A DNA stretch of 64,000 nucleotides, taken from positions 58,708,369 to 58,772,368 of the forward strand of contig CM063503.1 in the NCBI GenBank assembly GCA_032207245.1. Reading direction: 5' to 3'. Each line of letters begins with the position of its first letter. Position 1 is the stretch's first letter. The notes beneath the pieces were generated by a model. The model had not been told where the DNA came from. It saw only the letters and a list, made by a program, of their open reading frames with translations, and searched no databases. The translations under genes were made by a program, and so were the position numbers. Origin of the DNA: Pardosa pseudoannulata. Taxonomy: Eukaryota > Arthropoda > Arachnida > Araneae > Lycosidae. Positions 11,753 through 25,850 of this stretch are shown here, one piece after another.

Positions 11753-14166
11753 GGCTCAATATATAAGAAAACTTTAACAGGAGAAATTTGTACTGTCGGG
11801 GATGTTTTTGTAAATATGTCTTAACCCATTAACGCCCGAATCATTACATTTGAATATATATTGATAAATATCGTGTATCTAAATTATTATGAAAGAGTGA
11901 TAGTATGCAAATTATGAAATTTAAATAAATGTGAATATTACAGCATACTGTCATTAGTGATGCAGTATAATTTTAACTATCATAAAAACTCATTTATAAA
12001 AAAAGAGAACGTCTTTAAAAATATTTATTTGTCGCGCATAAGAGCAAAACTGTAAAGTGAAGTGGCTCAATATATAAGAAAACTTTAACAGAAGAAATTT
12101 GTACTGTCGGGGATGTTTTTGTAAATATGTCTTAACCCATTAACGCCCAAATCTTTCCATTTGAATATATATTGATAAATTTCTTGAATCTAAATTATTA
12201 TGAAAGAGTGATAGTATGTAAATTATGAAATTTAAATAAATGTGAATATTACATCATACTCTCATTAGTGATGTGCTATAATTTTAACTATCATAAAATA
12301 TTCTTTATAAAAAAGAGAACACTGTTAATATATATTTATTTGCTGCATGTAAGTGCAAAACTATAAAGTGAAGTGGATCAATATATAAGAAAACTTTAAC
12401 AGGAGAAATTTGTACTGTCCGGGATGTTTTTGTAAATATGTCTTAACCATTAACGCCCGAATCATTCCAATTGAATATATATTGATAAATATCTTGTATC
12501 TAAATTATTATGAAACAGTGATACTGGGAAAATTATGAAATTTAAATAAATGTGAATATTACAGCATACTCTCATTAGTGATGCGCTATAATTTTAACTA
12601 TCATAAAATATTCTTTATGAAAAAGAGAACATCGTTAAAATATATTTATTTGTCGCGCGTAAGTGAAAAACTGTAAAGTGAAGAGGCTCAATATATAAGA
12701 AAACTTTAACAGGAGAAATTTGTACTGTCGGGGATGTTTCTGTAAAAATGTCTTAACCCATTAACGCCCAAATCTTTCCATTTGAATATATATTGATAAA
12801 TTTCTTGAATCTAAATTATTATGAAAGAGTGATAGTATGTAAATTATGAAGTTTAAATAAATGTGAATATTACAGCCTACTGTCATTAGTGATGCACTGT
12901 AATTTTAACTATCATAAAATATCATTTATAAAAAAGAGAACGTCGTTAAAATATATTTATTTGTCGCGAATAAGTGCAAAACTGTATAGTGAAGTGGCTC
13001 AATATATAAGAAAACTTTAACAGGAGAAATTTGTACTGTCGGGGATGTTTTTGTAAATATGTCGTAACCCATTAAGGGATTAACCCATTTAGTGATGCAA
13101 TATAATTTTAACTATCATAAAAAATCATTTATACAAAAGAGAACGTCATTAAAAATATTTATCTGTAGCGCGTATGTGCAAAACTGTAAATTGAAGTGGC
13201 TCAATATAAGAAAACTTTAACAGGAGAAATTTGTACTGTCGGGGATGTTTTTGTAAATATGTCTTAACCCATTAAGGCCCGAATCATTCCATTTGAATAT
13301 ATATTGATAAATATCTTGTATCTAAATTATTATGAAAGAATGATAGTGTGAAAATTATGAAATTTAAATAAATGGGAATATTACTGCATGCTGTCATTAG
13401 TGATGCGGTATAATTTTAACTATCATAAAATATCATTTATAAAAAAGAGAACGTCGTTAAAAATATTTATTTGTCGCGCGTAAGAGCAAAACTGTAAAGT
13501 GAAGTTTTATAATAGCTATAACTATTCTTCAGGATATCCCTTGATGTACCTGAGTAGAGTGATAGTATGAAAATTATGAAATTGAAATAAATGTGAATAT
13601 TACAGCATACTGTCATTAGTGATGCGGTATAATTTTAACTATCATAAAATATCATTTATAAAAAAGAGAACGTCGTTAAAAATATTTATTTGTCGCGCGT
13701 AAGAGCAAAACTGTAAAGTGAAGTTTTATAATAGCTATAACTATTCTTCAGGATATCCCTTGATGTACCTGAGTAGAGTGATAGTATGCAAATTATGAAA
13801 TTTAAATAAATGTGAATATTACAGCATACTGTCATTAGTGATGCGCTATAATTTTAACTATCATAAAATATCATTTATAAAAAAGAGAACGTTGTTAAAA
13901 AATATTTATTTGTCCCGCGTAAGTGCAAAACTGTAAAGTGAAGTTTTATAATGGCTATAACTATTCTTCAGGATATCCCTTGATGTACCTGAGTAGAGTG
14001 ATAGTATGCAAATTATGAAATTTAAATAAAGGTGAATATTACAGCCTACTGTCATTAGTGATGCGGTATAATTTTAACTATCATAAAATATCATTTATAA
14101 AAAAGAGAACGTCGTTAAAAAATATTTATTTGTCGAGCGTAAGTGCAAAACTGTAAAGTGAAGTTT
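11753..14166. repeat. Satellite array, 311-bp then 220-bp monomers
   Basis: The phrase GGCTCAATATATAAG starts at 11753, 12064, 12375, 12685 and 12996: five phase-locked copies 310-311 bp apart. A 202-bp shortened step leads to 13198. The array then changes to a 220-bp form in which GAAGTTTTATAATAGC starts at 13501, 13720, 13940 and 14160. The 220-bp form keeps the AGTGATAGTATG...GTCGCG half of the monomer and replaces the other half with TTCAGGATATCCCTTGATG text. The satellite resumes at 14839 after a transposon insertion and ends near 14900. Confidence 0.92.
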
Positions 14167-14838
14167 AGGACCGTAATTAGGTCCTTTAGCGCCCGTCGCA
14201 AAAAACTGATTTGCGCCCCTACCACTCAATATAGTGAGAAAATATATAAATGTTTTTTCTATATCATATATTTAAAATAAACTATATTTAATATATTTTA
14301 ATACTTAAAATGTTCCTAGTATATTATTTTTTAAATGTTTTCTTCTATATTTGTTTTATTAATACTTAAAAATATTTTCGAACATTCTAGGAGTATTATT
14401 TTGCTAATAAACTGGATAGTTTACTTGAGGGGAATATTTTTTAATTCGTACCTTAAATTTTTATAAAAAATTGATGATTTTCTAAATTTAAATTTAGTTT
14501 TAATAACTTTAATAATTTCAAAATTTAAAACTATTACCCCGATTTATATAAAGACATATTAAGTGTGTTTGGTTAACATTTTGTAAGAATCTATAACAAG
14601 TTTAGTCTCTAGAAGCATTTTAGAAAGATAAGAAAATTCATAAAACACTAATTTTTAAACACATTGGATTTTAAAAATAAAATCTGATTCTATAATAAAA
14701 AAAATATTTTTCAAATTTTCCTTATTTTTACTTGGGGAGAATCATCTTCTTTCGGACACCGTTTTCCTCACGGTACGGAGCCACTATAACTGATGCGCCC
14801 GTGGCAAATGCCACCTTTGCCAAGCCCTAATTACCTGG
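14167..14838. mobile_element. Non-autonomous hAT-type element inserted in the satellite
   Basis: The flanking 8-bp target duplication TGAAGTTT (14159-14166 and 14839-14846) is perfect and is the hAT size. The termini are imperfect inverted repeats: left AGGACCGTAATTAGGTCC, right (reverse complement) CCAGGTAATTAGGGCTTGG. GCGCCCG-type motifs lie just inside both ends. The 672-bp interior is AT-rich with no ORF. The adjacent 220-bp satellite monomers show the uninterrupted site, GTGAAGTTTTATAATAGC. Confidence 0.85.
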
Positions 14839-16812
14839 TGAAGTTTTATAATAGCTATAACTATTCTTCCGGATATCACTTGATGTACCTGAGTAAAATT
14901 TAGATTCCCGTGTGAGTCTTGAAAAACTATAAAATGTCGATCCAAACTACAAAATTATACAGAACAAAAGATACTCACACTGTGTTTACATATGATAAAA
15001 AATAGACATTTTATCACGAAGTTTTTCTCATTTTTAAATGATTCTTATGACGTTTAAAATGACAGTTGATCACTAAAGAGAGTAGGTTATAATATTAAAG
15101 TTGTTTAAATTTCATATTTCCTTTACACTCAGATATCCTAGATAAATTAGATTTAAGATATTCCTCAATATGTATTCAACAGAAATGAACCAGGTATAAT
15201 TCGTTAATACAACCTCCAACCAAACAAATAATCGCAAACTTAAAGGTATCACGGACTTTAAAAACCGTTTATGTAAATTATTAGCTTAGAGTTGAGCTTA
15301 AAACTGAAATAAATTTAAGCATAACTGGATTAATGGCATTATTTTATAAAGCAGATAAACTTTTTTATTTTTCAATTATTAAACCGCTTACGTAAATTAT
15401 TAGCTTAGAGTTGCGAGCTTCATACAGAAATAAATTGAAGCATAACTAATTCAATAATATTATTTTTTAAAGCAGATTATCTTCTATATTTCTAAAAATC
15501 TTTTAGAAATATTTAAAAAGATCCTTGCACTTTAAATTTTAAGTTTTTTTCTAATAATTTTGTATTTACACCTTAAAAATATTTTTCGTTCTATTGGGGT
15601 ACTATTTGTTTTTGGATTGATTAAATGTTTTAAAGGAGGTAATATTTTTTATTTTTTAAAAACTTTTAAGAATACTTAAAAAGTACCTTCCGCTTAAATA
15701 TACATTTTTTTATTAATTTTGTTTTTATAGCTTGAAAATATTTATCCTTATATTTGAATATTATTTTGTTGATTGGCTGAATCGTAAATTTTAAAAAAGT
15801 TTTTACATCTGAAACCTAAATTTTTATTAAAAAATGTTGTTTTAGTTTTAATAAAGTAAATTAAAGTTGAAACCTAATGTATACAAAGGTTTATTTTGCT
15901 TGGTAAAAAATTTATAGGAATATATGCAAAAGAAAATCTCAAGGAACCGTTTGAAAATTAAGAAATTTTTCAACTATAGCATTAAAAATTATCTAATTAA
16001 AAATTTATGTCATTAATTTAAATATGCTTAAATGTACATGTGTACAAAATTTCGTAACTTCATAATAATTATATAATTTAATAATTTACAAAAACACTTT
16101 ACAAAGTCTAAATTAATAGTTTTAAATTAATTTTAAAATTTAAAACTGCTAATAATCCTTTTTAGGGATTATATATATATTTTCATCACAGAAAGTTTAT
16201 AATTGCAATATATTTAAAGAAATTTTCTTGAAAGATCTTGATTAATACTTTTTTTCTTTAGGGTTGATGGAACGGATTTGGATGAATAACTAAGAATACT
16301 GAAATTTGGAAATTTTCCCTTCCATTTTACGATAGGATATTTATACATGTGAGAATAAGAAGATCTTTTATATAAAATGACTAAGAGTGGTTCAAAGGGA
16401 ATGTAAGCAAGGTCACTTTCCTCCAGACAGTAATACTTTTATGCTCCTCATTCACTAAACTTTTGACTCAGTCACAGGTTATTCCTTATCTTTGTATAGA
16501 TAAAAAGAAAGCACAGAAAATGTTGAGTGTCCACAATAAACCTGAACAAGAATTTAGAGACGGCATTATAACAGCATTCCACATTTGTATACGAGATAGC
16601 TGAGTGTGTAGAGTAGATCTATATTAAATAAAGGCTATGTAAACTGATGACATCTATGTTAAATAAGACACTATAAACTTCTATAATTCTTAGAATAATT
16701 ATTATTATTCTAATTATTAGTATTCAAAATATCATTTATATTTCCTTATAGATATATGGATGCGCATATATGCATATACATGCTTGTATGAAATGGCAAA
16801 TATTTAAGTAGA
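14839..16812. other. End of satellite, then AT-rich DNA
   Basis: The satellite monomer continues to about 14900, then no gene is seen. About 15258-15355 and 15378-15476 form a diverged tandem pair (spacing about 121 bp) sharing GTAAATTATTAGCTTAGAGT and ATAAAGCAGAT-like text. Confidence 0.5.
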
Positions 16813-17666
16813 CTAGCATATAGCCCGTCATATGACGGGACAGTAAAATTTTTAATTTTCCAGAATTATAAAGAACCCTATGAGGAAGGTAAAAAAATGT
16901 TTTTTTTTTTTTTTTTGGCTGAGAATTACCTTTTAACAAAAATAATCGATTAAAATTATCACATATGTACTTAATCTATTATTTAAGTCAAATAAAAAAG
17001 AAAATTATTTATGTAATATCTCAGTTTAGTCATAAAACGTATGAAAATAATGCAGAAAATATTTAAATAATTTAAAATACGAAATGATTAAAGGAGATGG
17101 TTAAAGGAGTAAAGTCATAATACTAGAAAAAATTGTTATTTTTACCTAATTATTATGTGATAAATTGATAAATTTAATCGCTTGCTCTTAAAATGGGGCT
17201 TGATATAATGGCATTAAACGCTCGAAAAGAGGTCGGGGTGGATTTCGAACGTTTTAAAGAGGACAGTATTCTTCGCTGTCATACGAAGCTTATACATACC
17301 AATTTACTTCAGAATCGGATCTATAGTTTAGGAGACGATAAACTTTACTCGCTTTGAATTTTGCAGACTTTAACTCATCAAAAATCCAATATGGATGCTC
17401 TATCCATTTCAGGTCCAACAGCTTCATAACTTCGGGGACAGACAGAGAAGACAGAGAAGAAAGTTTAAGGATACACAACATGAAATGTTTATGTGGCCAG
17501 GGACATCCGTAAAGCAATACGTGAATTTAATAAAATAAAAATTATAAAAATTATAAAAAGTTGAAAAATAGTAAGAATTTAATTTAAAAATGATAAAACA
17601 ACTTTCGGAGTAAGAATTTAAAAGAAAAAGCAGAAAATATTAAATTTATTAGACATTAAAAAAATT

Positions 17667-17740
17667 GGCTGCTTCGGGGATAGAACCATCAACCCGAGAA
17701 GTACGACGATCAAACAGGCAGACATTCTACCAAACGTACA
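17667..17740 (-). pseudogene. tRNA-like segment (tRNA pseudogene or SINE head)
   Basis: The minus strand has an A-box-like TGGTAGAATG and, about 40 nt later, a B-box-like GGTTCTATCCC, with a length near 72 nt. The arms do not fold into a clean cloverleaf, so I do not call a functional tRNA. It sits inside the Helitron at 16813-18913. Confidence 0.4.
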
Positions 17741-17902
17741 ACACCTGCACGTTGTGAGCAAACTAATTAAAGTATATGAAGTCAGGTTGTCAAGTAGAAA
17801 CAGTCCAGAAATTTAAATATTACTCTCCACTTTTGCCATCCTATCAAGTATGAATTTCGTATAGAATAAGAGGAAGGATAAGGCTTGAAATAATAGCCTT
17901 AA

Positions 17903-18752
<850 letters not shown>

Positions 18753-19161
18753 TTAAGAGCTCGAAAAGGGGGGATGGGGTGGATTTCGATATCGCTTTCA
18801 ATTTTGCTAACCCTAACTCATGAAAAATCCAATATGGATGCCTGTGTCCATTCCAGGTACAACCGCTTCAGAAATTCGCGGGCAGACAACTTAGGCTATT
18901 ATTATATAGGGGATTAATATTTTGGGAAAAGCTGCTCTATATTACTTCACTTACCGGGGTAGGCTTGGCAAAAATTATTACAGTGGGCTCCGCTTAATGT
19001 GATGAGTTTGGGACACCGTGATTTTGATAATAATAACCGATTGATAACAATAAAGGATAGACAAAATTAGATAAATTTACCCCCCCCCCTTTAATTCACT
19101 CCTACTATATTTCAAAATAAAAAGAAAAACTCACCTAATATTTATGTACTGTATAGTATCC

Positions 19162-19377
19162 TTAAAGACATAAGAATTTTTTACATAATAAAAATAGTGG
19201 ATCAATTGTTGACTGTCTACAATTCTTTCTAAGGAGCTCATAGATAAATCGTTCGTAATCATAACGTTTATTAAAGTCATCGGAGCGGTGTTGTACTCCA
19301 CTCCACGTTTCAACACTTTCAATGCAATTCAGAAGCTGAGAAATATTTAACTGCGCTGCAGCATTGAGCTGACTCAT
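19162..19377 (-). pseudogene. Probable Tigger-type transposase C-terminal remnant
   Basis: A 71-codon minus-strand ORF inside the pogo/Tigger-like element contains a helical segment (QLLNCIESVETW) and then a NCRQSTIDPLF stretch, like the '..QSTI.D.F' tail I associate with Tigger-family transposases. The DDE catalytic core is absent. An overlapping 63-codon ORF in another frame (19131-19322) is more likely a shadow. Assignment rests on context and a weak motif. Confidence 0.4.
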
Positions 19378-19639
19378 ATTTGGTAGCCTATCATAACGAT
19401 TTAAAATTTTGATATTTAGTTTAATGTTAAATCATTTCGTTTTCTGGCTACCATATCGACAAACTGTATGTAAGCGAGCAAGGCATAAAATGTGAATACG
19501 CTTCTTCTCAGTTCCGAACAGAATTTGTTGCTTTCTGCTTATCTGACAACCATTGACCACCAGCGGGGTGTTCGTATTTCTGCAAAATTCCAGGAACGTG
19601 TTACACTCTACTCCTTTGTTTTTTCTCCTTTTCTCCAGG

Positions 19640-19759
19640 TGGTTTGGTTTGACTTGGAGCGCTACGGTCTACTATTTTGCACACGAGGACTAATGAGACC
19701 AGGACCTACTGCTTAAAGCCGATTTCGAATGGCTACAAACATCCATGCCATAGTGGGAT
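19640..19759 (-). mobile_element. tRNA-derived SINE, truncated copy
   Basis: Shares the body GACTAATGAGACCAGGACCT...CTGCTTAAAGCCGATTTCGA...ACATCCATGCCATAGTGGGA with the copies at 25680, 36931 and 39836. It breaks off just inside the tRNA-like head, right after the first half of the B-box stem. Inserted in the pogo/Tigger element, so younger than it. Confidence 0.8.
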
Positions 19760-20025
19760 ACATCTCTAGGTGGAAGAGGGAGAATTCTCGGAAATTAAAA
19801 CAAGAATGAAGGAAAAGAAAAAAATGGGTTCCTTCTGAATATATTGTGAATATTCCTTTGCCAGTTAAAATGAGGTTCGAAAACTGATAACATTAACCGA
19901 TGTAACGATCACATAAAGCTATAATTTTAACATACAAATGAATAGAGAAAATCGGGACCAAGTGATTTCGATAACAATAAGCGATTGATAACATTAACCG
20001 CGATCACATTAAGCGGGGTCTACTG

Positions 20026-21667
20026 TAGTATTATTTCTGAATTAAATTCACACCAGCATAAAACTAATCGAAAGAAGTTATTTTCATTTAAAACTCCATT
20101 TTCTTTATGCCAACTTTGAAATAGGGATGACAGTTGCCGCACGTTCTCACAGCAGCAGATTTTCCAGCACTCTGTTAAAAAATAATATAAAAATCGTTTT
20201 TAAGCGAGAGTCACTCTTTCCCTGAGAATCCTCTTAGTCAGCCCGTTAGGGAGGGTAAGAAGTTGCAGATGCCTAATTTGTGGCTCCGTGAGAGTTTTAA
20301 CACATTGTATGCGGGAAACGGACTAGTACGTTTTCTAACGATTGATACTTGAGCACGGAACAAGTACTAGTACGTTTTCTGACGATTGATACTTGAGCGT
20401 GGATCACTTACTAGTCCGGGTTACTGCAACAACATGGCTTGTTTGTGGGTACAAAAATAACGGCATATACAGGAAAACGAAGAGCCGAATGTTTTTGTCC
20501 ACTACATAGATTCTGGAAAAATTTAGACAAATAAAAACTAGTTTTTGCATTAGTCGTTGCGGAACCACAGAACGGGAAAAAACAAAAACTATATACTACT
20601 ATTTCTATTTGATTTTTCATATTTACGATACTATTATAAATTTATCCACTAAAAATATTTTTTTTTTGTTTACAAAAATCTTATGGTTGTTATTAGTATA
20701 TTTCTATTTATATATTTGTTAATAAATTTCAATATAAAATACGGAAAGTTGGTTAAAAATTTAAATAATTTTTGATCTATTGAGATTTAACTCAAGAACT
20801 AAATTTACTCGCAAAACGCCCGCTCCCGGTACAATTCCGCTGCGAAATGTACCCGCACACAATATGTTAATATTCGATCAGTTACATGAAAGCCGCATGC
20901 AAAAAGGGAAAAAAACTGCAAGTTAGGGATTTTTATTTCTGGAAAAAACTTATTATAAAAGTATTTGTGGTTTTAAATTGCGGCTCATTTCCATCGTGAT
21001 ATAGATTTAAAATTTGGGGAAAATAATTTAGTTAGTTATTAGGATATTTTTTAATATATTACAAGTATATATTAGTGTATGGGTGTGGGTGAGTGTGTAA
21101 GGAAAAGTAAAAAGGGAAATTATTAAATATTTTGTACATTACAACACCAAATTTTAAAAATAAAAATTGAAAAATCTATTTTCTTCTCCTTTTTTACATC
21201 TCGGTTCCCTTACACTTTTGAACTGGGCTAACAAATAAACCACGATTAGAAAAAATATTTCGTTGAAAACAAGATGCACGCTAACACTTTCTTTTATTTT
21301 TGTTTTTCGGTGTGTCAAATGGATTATAATAATCAATATTAAAGTGTTTCATTAGAAAAAACATTTTAAATTAAACATATATAGCACATAACTTAAGTGA
21401 AACAGTATTTTCAAATAAAGTTTCATTTGTTTAATCTGTGAAATCTTTATCCACTCTTTTGAAATTTTTAGTCTTATGATTTAATTTTACAACTTTCACA
21501 TCGTAAAATTCCTTATCTTCAAAGATTTTATCATGTCGAAGTTGATTGTGAGATCAGTTTGTAGGTGACCTTTTACTTATTTATCTTATCATTCTTCAAC
21601 ACAAAGTTTCAAGTTAAAAGAATAATTTTGTATGTTATCTATAATGTATTCTCTTAAACATTTATTG
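20026..21667. other. No gene recognised
   Basis: AT-rich spacer. At 20322-20420 a short unit (ACTAGTACGTTTTCT...GATTGATACTTGAGC) occurs twice 44 bp apart, with a third partial copy. A 69-codon minus ORF at 20411-20620 has no recognisable domain and probably is chance. Confidence 0.5.
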
Positions 21668-22775
21668 CAAGATTTTTTTACGCACATTCCCATTCTCGCT
21701 GCACGTCATAAGCTCTGCATATGACATGCAGTGCTCAGCCGGTTTTTATCTCAGCAACCGTTGGTTGTAGACATATACTTTCATTCTTAAAAATATTTCA
21801 AATAAGATAAGTATTTTTTCTATGGCATTTGTAAATTTAAAAATTCAATGTATTCTCTTCAAAAGATTCTCGCATATCATATAAACAATGCATAGTAAAG
21901 TTCTCGGCCATCCATTATCTCCTTAATCGTTGGTGATAGATATATACTTTCAGTTTAAAAAATGTTTCAAATAAGATAAGTATTCTTTATAAGGCATTTG
22001 TAAATTTAAAAATTTAATGTATTCTCTTAAATATTTTTTGCGAGATTTTCTTGCACGCATTCACATTCTTGCATGCCATATACACAGTGCATAGTAAAGT
22101 ATTCGGCCATCTATTATCTCCCTAGCCGTTGGTGATAGATATAAACGTTGAGTTTAAAAAACGTTTCAATATTATTTCTATTGCATTTGTAAATTTAAAA
22201 ATTAAATGCATTCTCGTATATCTTTTGAAAGATTTTCTTACACGCATTCACATTCTTGCATGCCATATACACAGTGCATAGTAAAGTGCTCGGCCATCTA
22301 TTATCTCCCTAACCGTTGGTGATAGACATATACTTTCAGTTTAAAAAATGTTTCAATATTATTTCTATTGCATTTGTAAATTTAAAAATTCAATGTATTT
22401 CCTTAAATATTCATTGCAAGATTTTCTTACAAGTATTCACATTCTCGCATATCATATAAAGAATGCATAGTAACGTGCTCGGCCATCAATTATCTCCTTA
22501 ACCGTTGGTGATACACATACACTTTCAGTTTAAAAAATGTTTCAAATAAGATAAGTATTCTTTATATGGTATTAGTAAATTTAAAAATTTAATGTATTCT
22601 CTTAAATATTTTTTGCGAGATTTTCTTACACGCATTCACATTCTCGCATATCATATAAACAATGCATAGTTATATATATAGGTATAACTATGCATAGTTA
22701 TATGCATAGTTATGTTGCGTCATAATAGATGTCACGTGCTCGGCCATCTATTATCTCCCTAACCGTTGGTGATAG
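21668..22775. repeat. Six tandem units of about 190 bp
   Basis: The phrase CCGTTGGTGATAGA (or a variant) recurs at about 21758, 21930, 22120, 22313, 22503 and 22762, each preceded by CACGCATTCACATTCTCGCA-like and GCTCGGCCATC text. The last step is longer because a palindromic TATGCATAGTTATA stretch (about 22668-22712) is inserted. A diverged outlier unit lies near 23720-23830. Confidence 0.88.
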
Positions 22776-24096
22776 AAATCTGGTTTCAACCTTGAATTTT
22801 AGACCAATCGAACTCAAAGAAGGAGAAAAATATTTAAATTTTCACAGATGGATTGAGATGGAATTATGAATTTGTTTTCCTGGAAAATACAATGTATATA
22901 AACTTTACTCTAGATACACCCACCCCCTATATAATTAGGGATAACTCCCTCTTTCGTAAAAGGGACGTTGCAACCTGTTTTCAACATCAAATTACTGAAA
23001 TTAATCTGAAAATAATGACTTTTGTTACAGATGTGTAATAGTCTGCAACTTTCCTTTTACGACGAAAATGGGGTGGCATTAATTAAAACCTATTTTAATG
23101 AAAATACAATGTATATCTAATTTACTATGAATACACCCCCTGCTTAAAATCAGAGAACCTCTTCTCCTTCATCATAAATGGGATGTTGCAACTTCATTTC
23201 AACCTCGAATTCTTATAATAACTGTATTAACTTATCTGTCAATGAAAGAAAGGTATTGAAATGTTGAATGTAAACATCTCGTGAATTTTTTTTTTTCGCA
23301 AAGAAATGAAACTTTTGGCGTTATTGTTCTTTGGACGAGTTTCAATATTTACCAAATTAATGAATGGGAGTGAGGGAAAGTATAAAAAATTCTATTTTGA
23401 AATCATATCTCCTTTACGCCATAAAAGTTACGTTGTAATTTGATTGCAATCTCGAATTACATCTTGTAGCGAAAGAACATCATCGAATTAATCTTCTAAC
23501 CGTTATGTCGACCGGGTGACGCTGGAAACAAATATGGCAGTAAATATCGAAAAATTACTGTCCTCTGAATAAGCTCAACACTCACATTAATAATAAAACA
23601 ATATATATTTATATACTGAACAATGTAACAGTACTATTCATAGCATTTATTAAAGTAATTTTTAAAATCTGCCCTTGTTTTTAAATATATAGAGTGCATA
23701 CCTTATACCATGGACAACCTTTCATCCACAATCTTTATTCTTAGACACATACTTCAAACTACAAAAAGGTTTCAAATAAGATAAAAATTCGTTTTATAAT
23801 AATTTTCAATTAAAAAAATTCAATTTTGCGTAAATTACAAAAAAATATATACGTTCTCCCGTTATCTATCATTGCATGTAGTAAAAGTTGAAACTCGTGC
23901 TAAGGACCATAATGCACTAAATGCCACTCTTCTGTGACAAAAATTGACCGAGGTATTTAAGTTCAAAATTTAAAGATTTTTCTCCTTCATTCAGGGTTCG
24001 GTTAAACGATTAATTACAATAATGTGAAGTTGAAATAAGGTTTCTACGTCCTTTTTACGACGAAAAAGGGAGAGAGGATTCCCTGATTATAAATGG
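22776..24096. repeat. Diverged tandem repeats of a second family
   Basis: Phrases such as GTTGCAACTTCATTTCAACC and AAATACAATGTATAT recur at irregular intervals, interspersed with units of the 190-bp family, and continue at about 25034-25200 after the LTR insertion. No ORF of interest. Confidence 0.6.
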
Positions 24097-24100
24097 GGGT

Positions 24101-25029
24101 TATAACGGCGCGCCTTAACTGCGTGCATCCCTCACAAAGACATTGTTTCTCAAAAGAGTTTGAGAAATGGACTTCGCTTATGTGGAGACAAAGGCGTTGT
24201 TTTCCCCGGCAACACGATGTCTAGACTTTTGTGTCCTACAGGTAGCAAAACAACGGGGCAGACAGCCGGACACCCACACAGGAAGGATGATCGTCTGAAC
24301 CACAAGTCTTCACAGGGAGCCACCGGAGCGTTAAATCTTTCGCCGACACGAAATTCCTGAGACTCCGTGTTTGCAGTCGGTGATTGTCTAGCCTAGACCA
24401 TTTAAGTTGATTGAAGGTGAGATCATCGCCAGATGATCGAATGATGAAAATGTGGATGAGGCCCCTCTCTCGGAGGCCCCACCCCTAAAAAAGACAAGAT
24501 GAGATTTTTTAAGAAGCTAGTTAGCTAGCAACCAGCTAATTCGGAGGTCGTCTTGACCAGTCCCTCCATCGGAGAGTTTTCTTAGCTAAAATCCCACCTT
24601 GGGACCACTTTTTTTACGAGATCTATCTATACCCTGTGCCTTGGGTTTCCTTTTTAATCCGATTCTCTTCAGGATTGATCGTAAATTCCTCATAGGATTC
24701 TAACTTTATTTTTATCTTCTTCGAAGATACCAATTGCAACTTCAAACAGCCTCGTCTAATTGAGGGTGATGTCTTCATTTACTACCGAGAACTATTAAAG
24801 CAAAGCTACCACGAATTGTTTTCTTCCATCGGTTCTCCAACCTTTCGGCAGTATAAAAGTGTACGTCTCTACTCAGGCCTACGTCTATTGCATCACATAA
24901 CTGTGAACTGTAATTATATTGTGTGTATATAGAAATCTGTATATAGCTGAAAGGTGTAAATAAATCATTTGATTAAGAAACACCTGCTTTTTCATTGTGT
25001 CACCTGAAATAGGGGCCGGATACGTTACA
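24101..25029 (+). mobile_element. Solo LTR (Gypsy-like)
   Basis: Flanked by a 4-bp target duplication GGGT (24097-24100 and 25030-25033). The ends are TATAACG and CGTTACA; the expected left end would be TGTAACG, so one G-to-A change explains the difference. Inside, a TATAAAAG box at about 24853 and an AATAAA signal at about 24959 give plus-strand orientation and U3-R-U5 layout. GC content is clearly above the surroundings. No internal retroviral genes or second LTR are present, so the internal part was lost by LTR-LTR recombination. The 66-codon ORF at 24160-24360 lies in U3 and is not a gene. Confidence 0.85.
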
Positions 25030-25033
25030 GGGT

Positions 25034-25679
25034 ATTCATAGTAAAGTGGATAGATACACCCTGTATATTATTTACAGTAAAAAAAAGCTCTTAATTCCAT
25101 ACCCCACTTTCTAGTGTAAACAAAACGTTGCAACTTCATTTCAACCTTGAATTGCTGTAATCTATCTTTTAACGGATCCACCAAAGAATTAAAAACATTT
25201 TTCGATAGCTAACTGCCCGACTATAATTTTACAATCCTGTTATATATTTAGACATAAGCTATCTGATGTTTCATCTTACATGGCAGCCACAAAAATATGT
25301 GAACAGAACCCGTGATGGTTTGTTTCAATTAATGATATAATAAATTAATATAATAGCAAAAATTACGGCATACGAGATTTTCGGAAGTGGATATTTTTCA
25401 ATACGACTAGAAGTAACAAGAAAAATTTAGCTTTTTAAAAAATTAACGTTTCAGTCGATGCAGTGAATTCTTTACACAGGAAATAACTGGGAAATTTGGG
25501 GATCCCATTCATCAAGGAGCTCCCGATGAGGATAGGATAGTCGGGATCTAATGCATTTATATCTGTTTACTTAAGCCCATATCACACGAGACAAAGATAC
25601 ATACTGACCATGTGCTGCTCTGCCTTTTTTCCTCATTTACAAAAAATTTTCATCTAGAAGTGTTTCATACAGGAACGGA
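25034..25679. other. Remainder of tandem repeats, no gene
   Basis: The tandem-repeat text of 22776-24096 resumes to about 25200; the rest is unassigned. Confidence 0.5.
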
Positions 25680-25850
25680 TTTAGTTTGGTTAGAAGCACT
25701 ACGACCTACTTTTTTACTACGCGAGGCCTAATGAGAGCGGGATCTACTGTTTAAAGCCGATTCCGAATGGCTACGAACATCCATGCCACCATGTGACTCG
25801 ATCCCACGCATTCCGGTACCGAAGATCAGTATTCTAACTATTCGGCCACA
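25680..25850 (-). mobile_element. tRNA-derived SINE
   Basis: Full-length-like minus-strand copy: tRNA-like head at the right (GGCCGAATAGTTAGAATACTG-type A box reading inward from 25850, degenerate B box GGGATCGAGTC), then the shared body ending near 25680. More diverged in its head than the copy at 36931-37092. Confidence 0.85.

Larger units (their letters stand above)
18981..20025. mobile_element. Pogo/Tigger-like DNA transposon with SINE insertion
   Basis: The left end CAGTGGGCTCCGCTTAATG and the right end (reverse complement) CAGTAGACCCCGCTTAATG are inverted repeats that continue as GTGATNNNG... and a degenerate GATTGATAAC block. TA flanks both sides (18979-18980, 20026-20027). This is the pogo/Tigger branch of Tc1/mariner. 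At 1045 bp it is too short for a full transposase; a probable C-terminal remnant lies at 19162-19377 and a SINE at about 19640-19759. Confidence 0.85.

Noticed and set aside
11753..14166. CRISPR array
   Set aside because: Units are long, contiguous and diverged with no short repeat/spacer alternation, and the DNA is eukaryotic.
24160..24360. 66-codon ORF
   Set aside because: Lies wholly inside the U3 part of the solo LTR.
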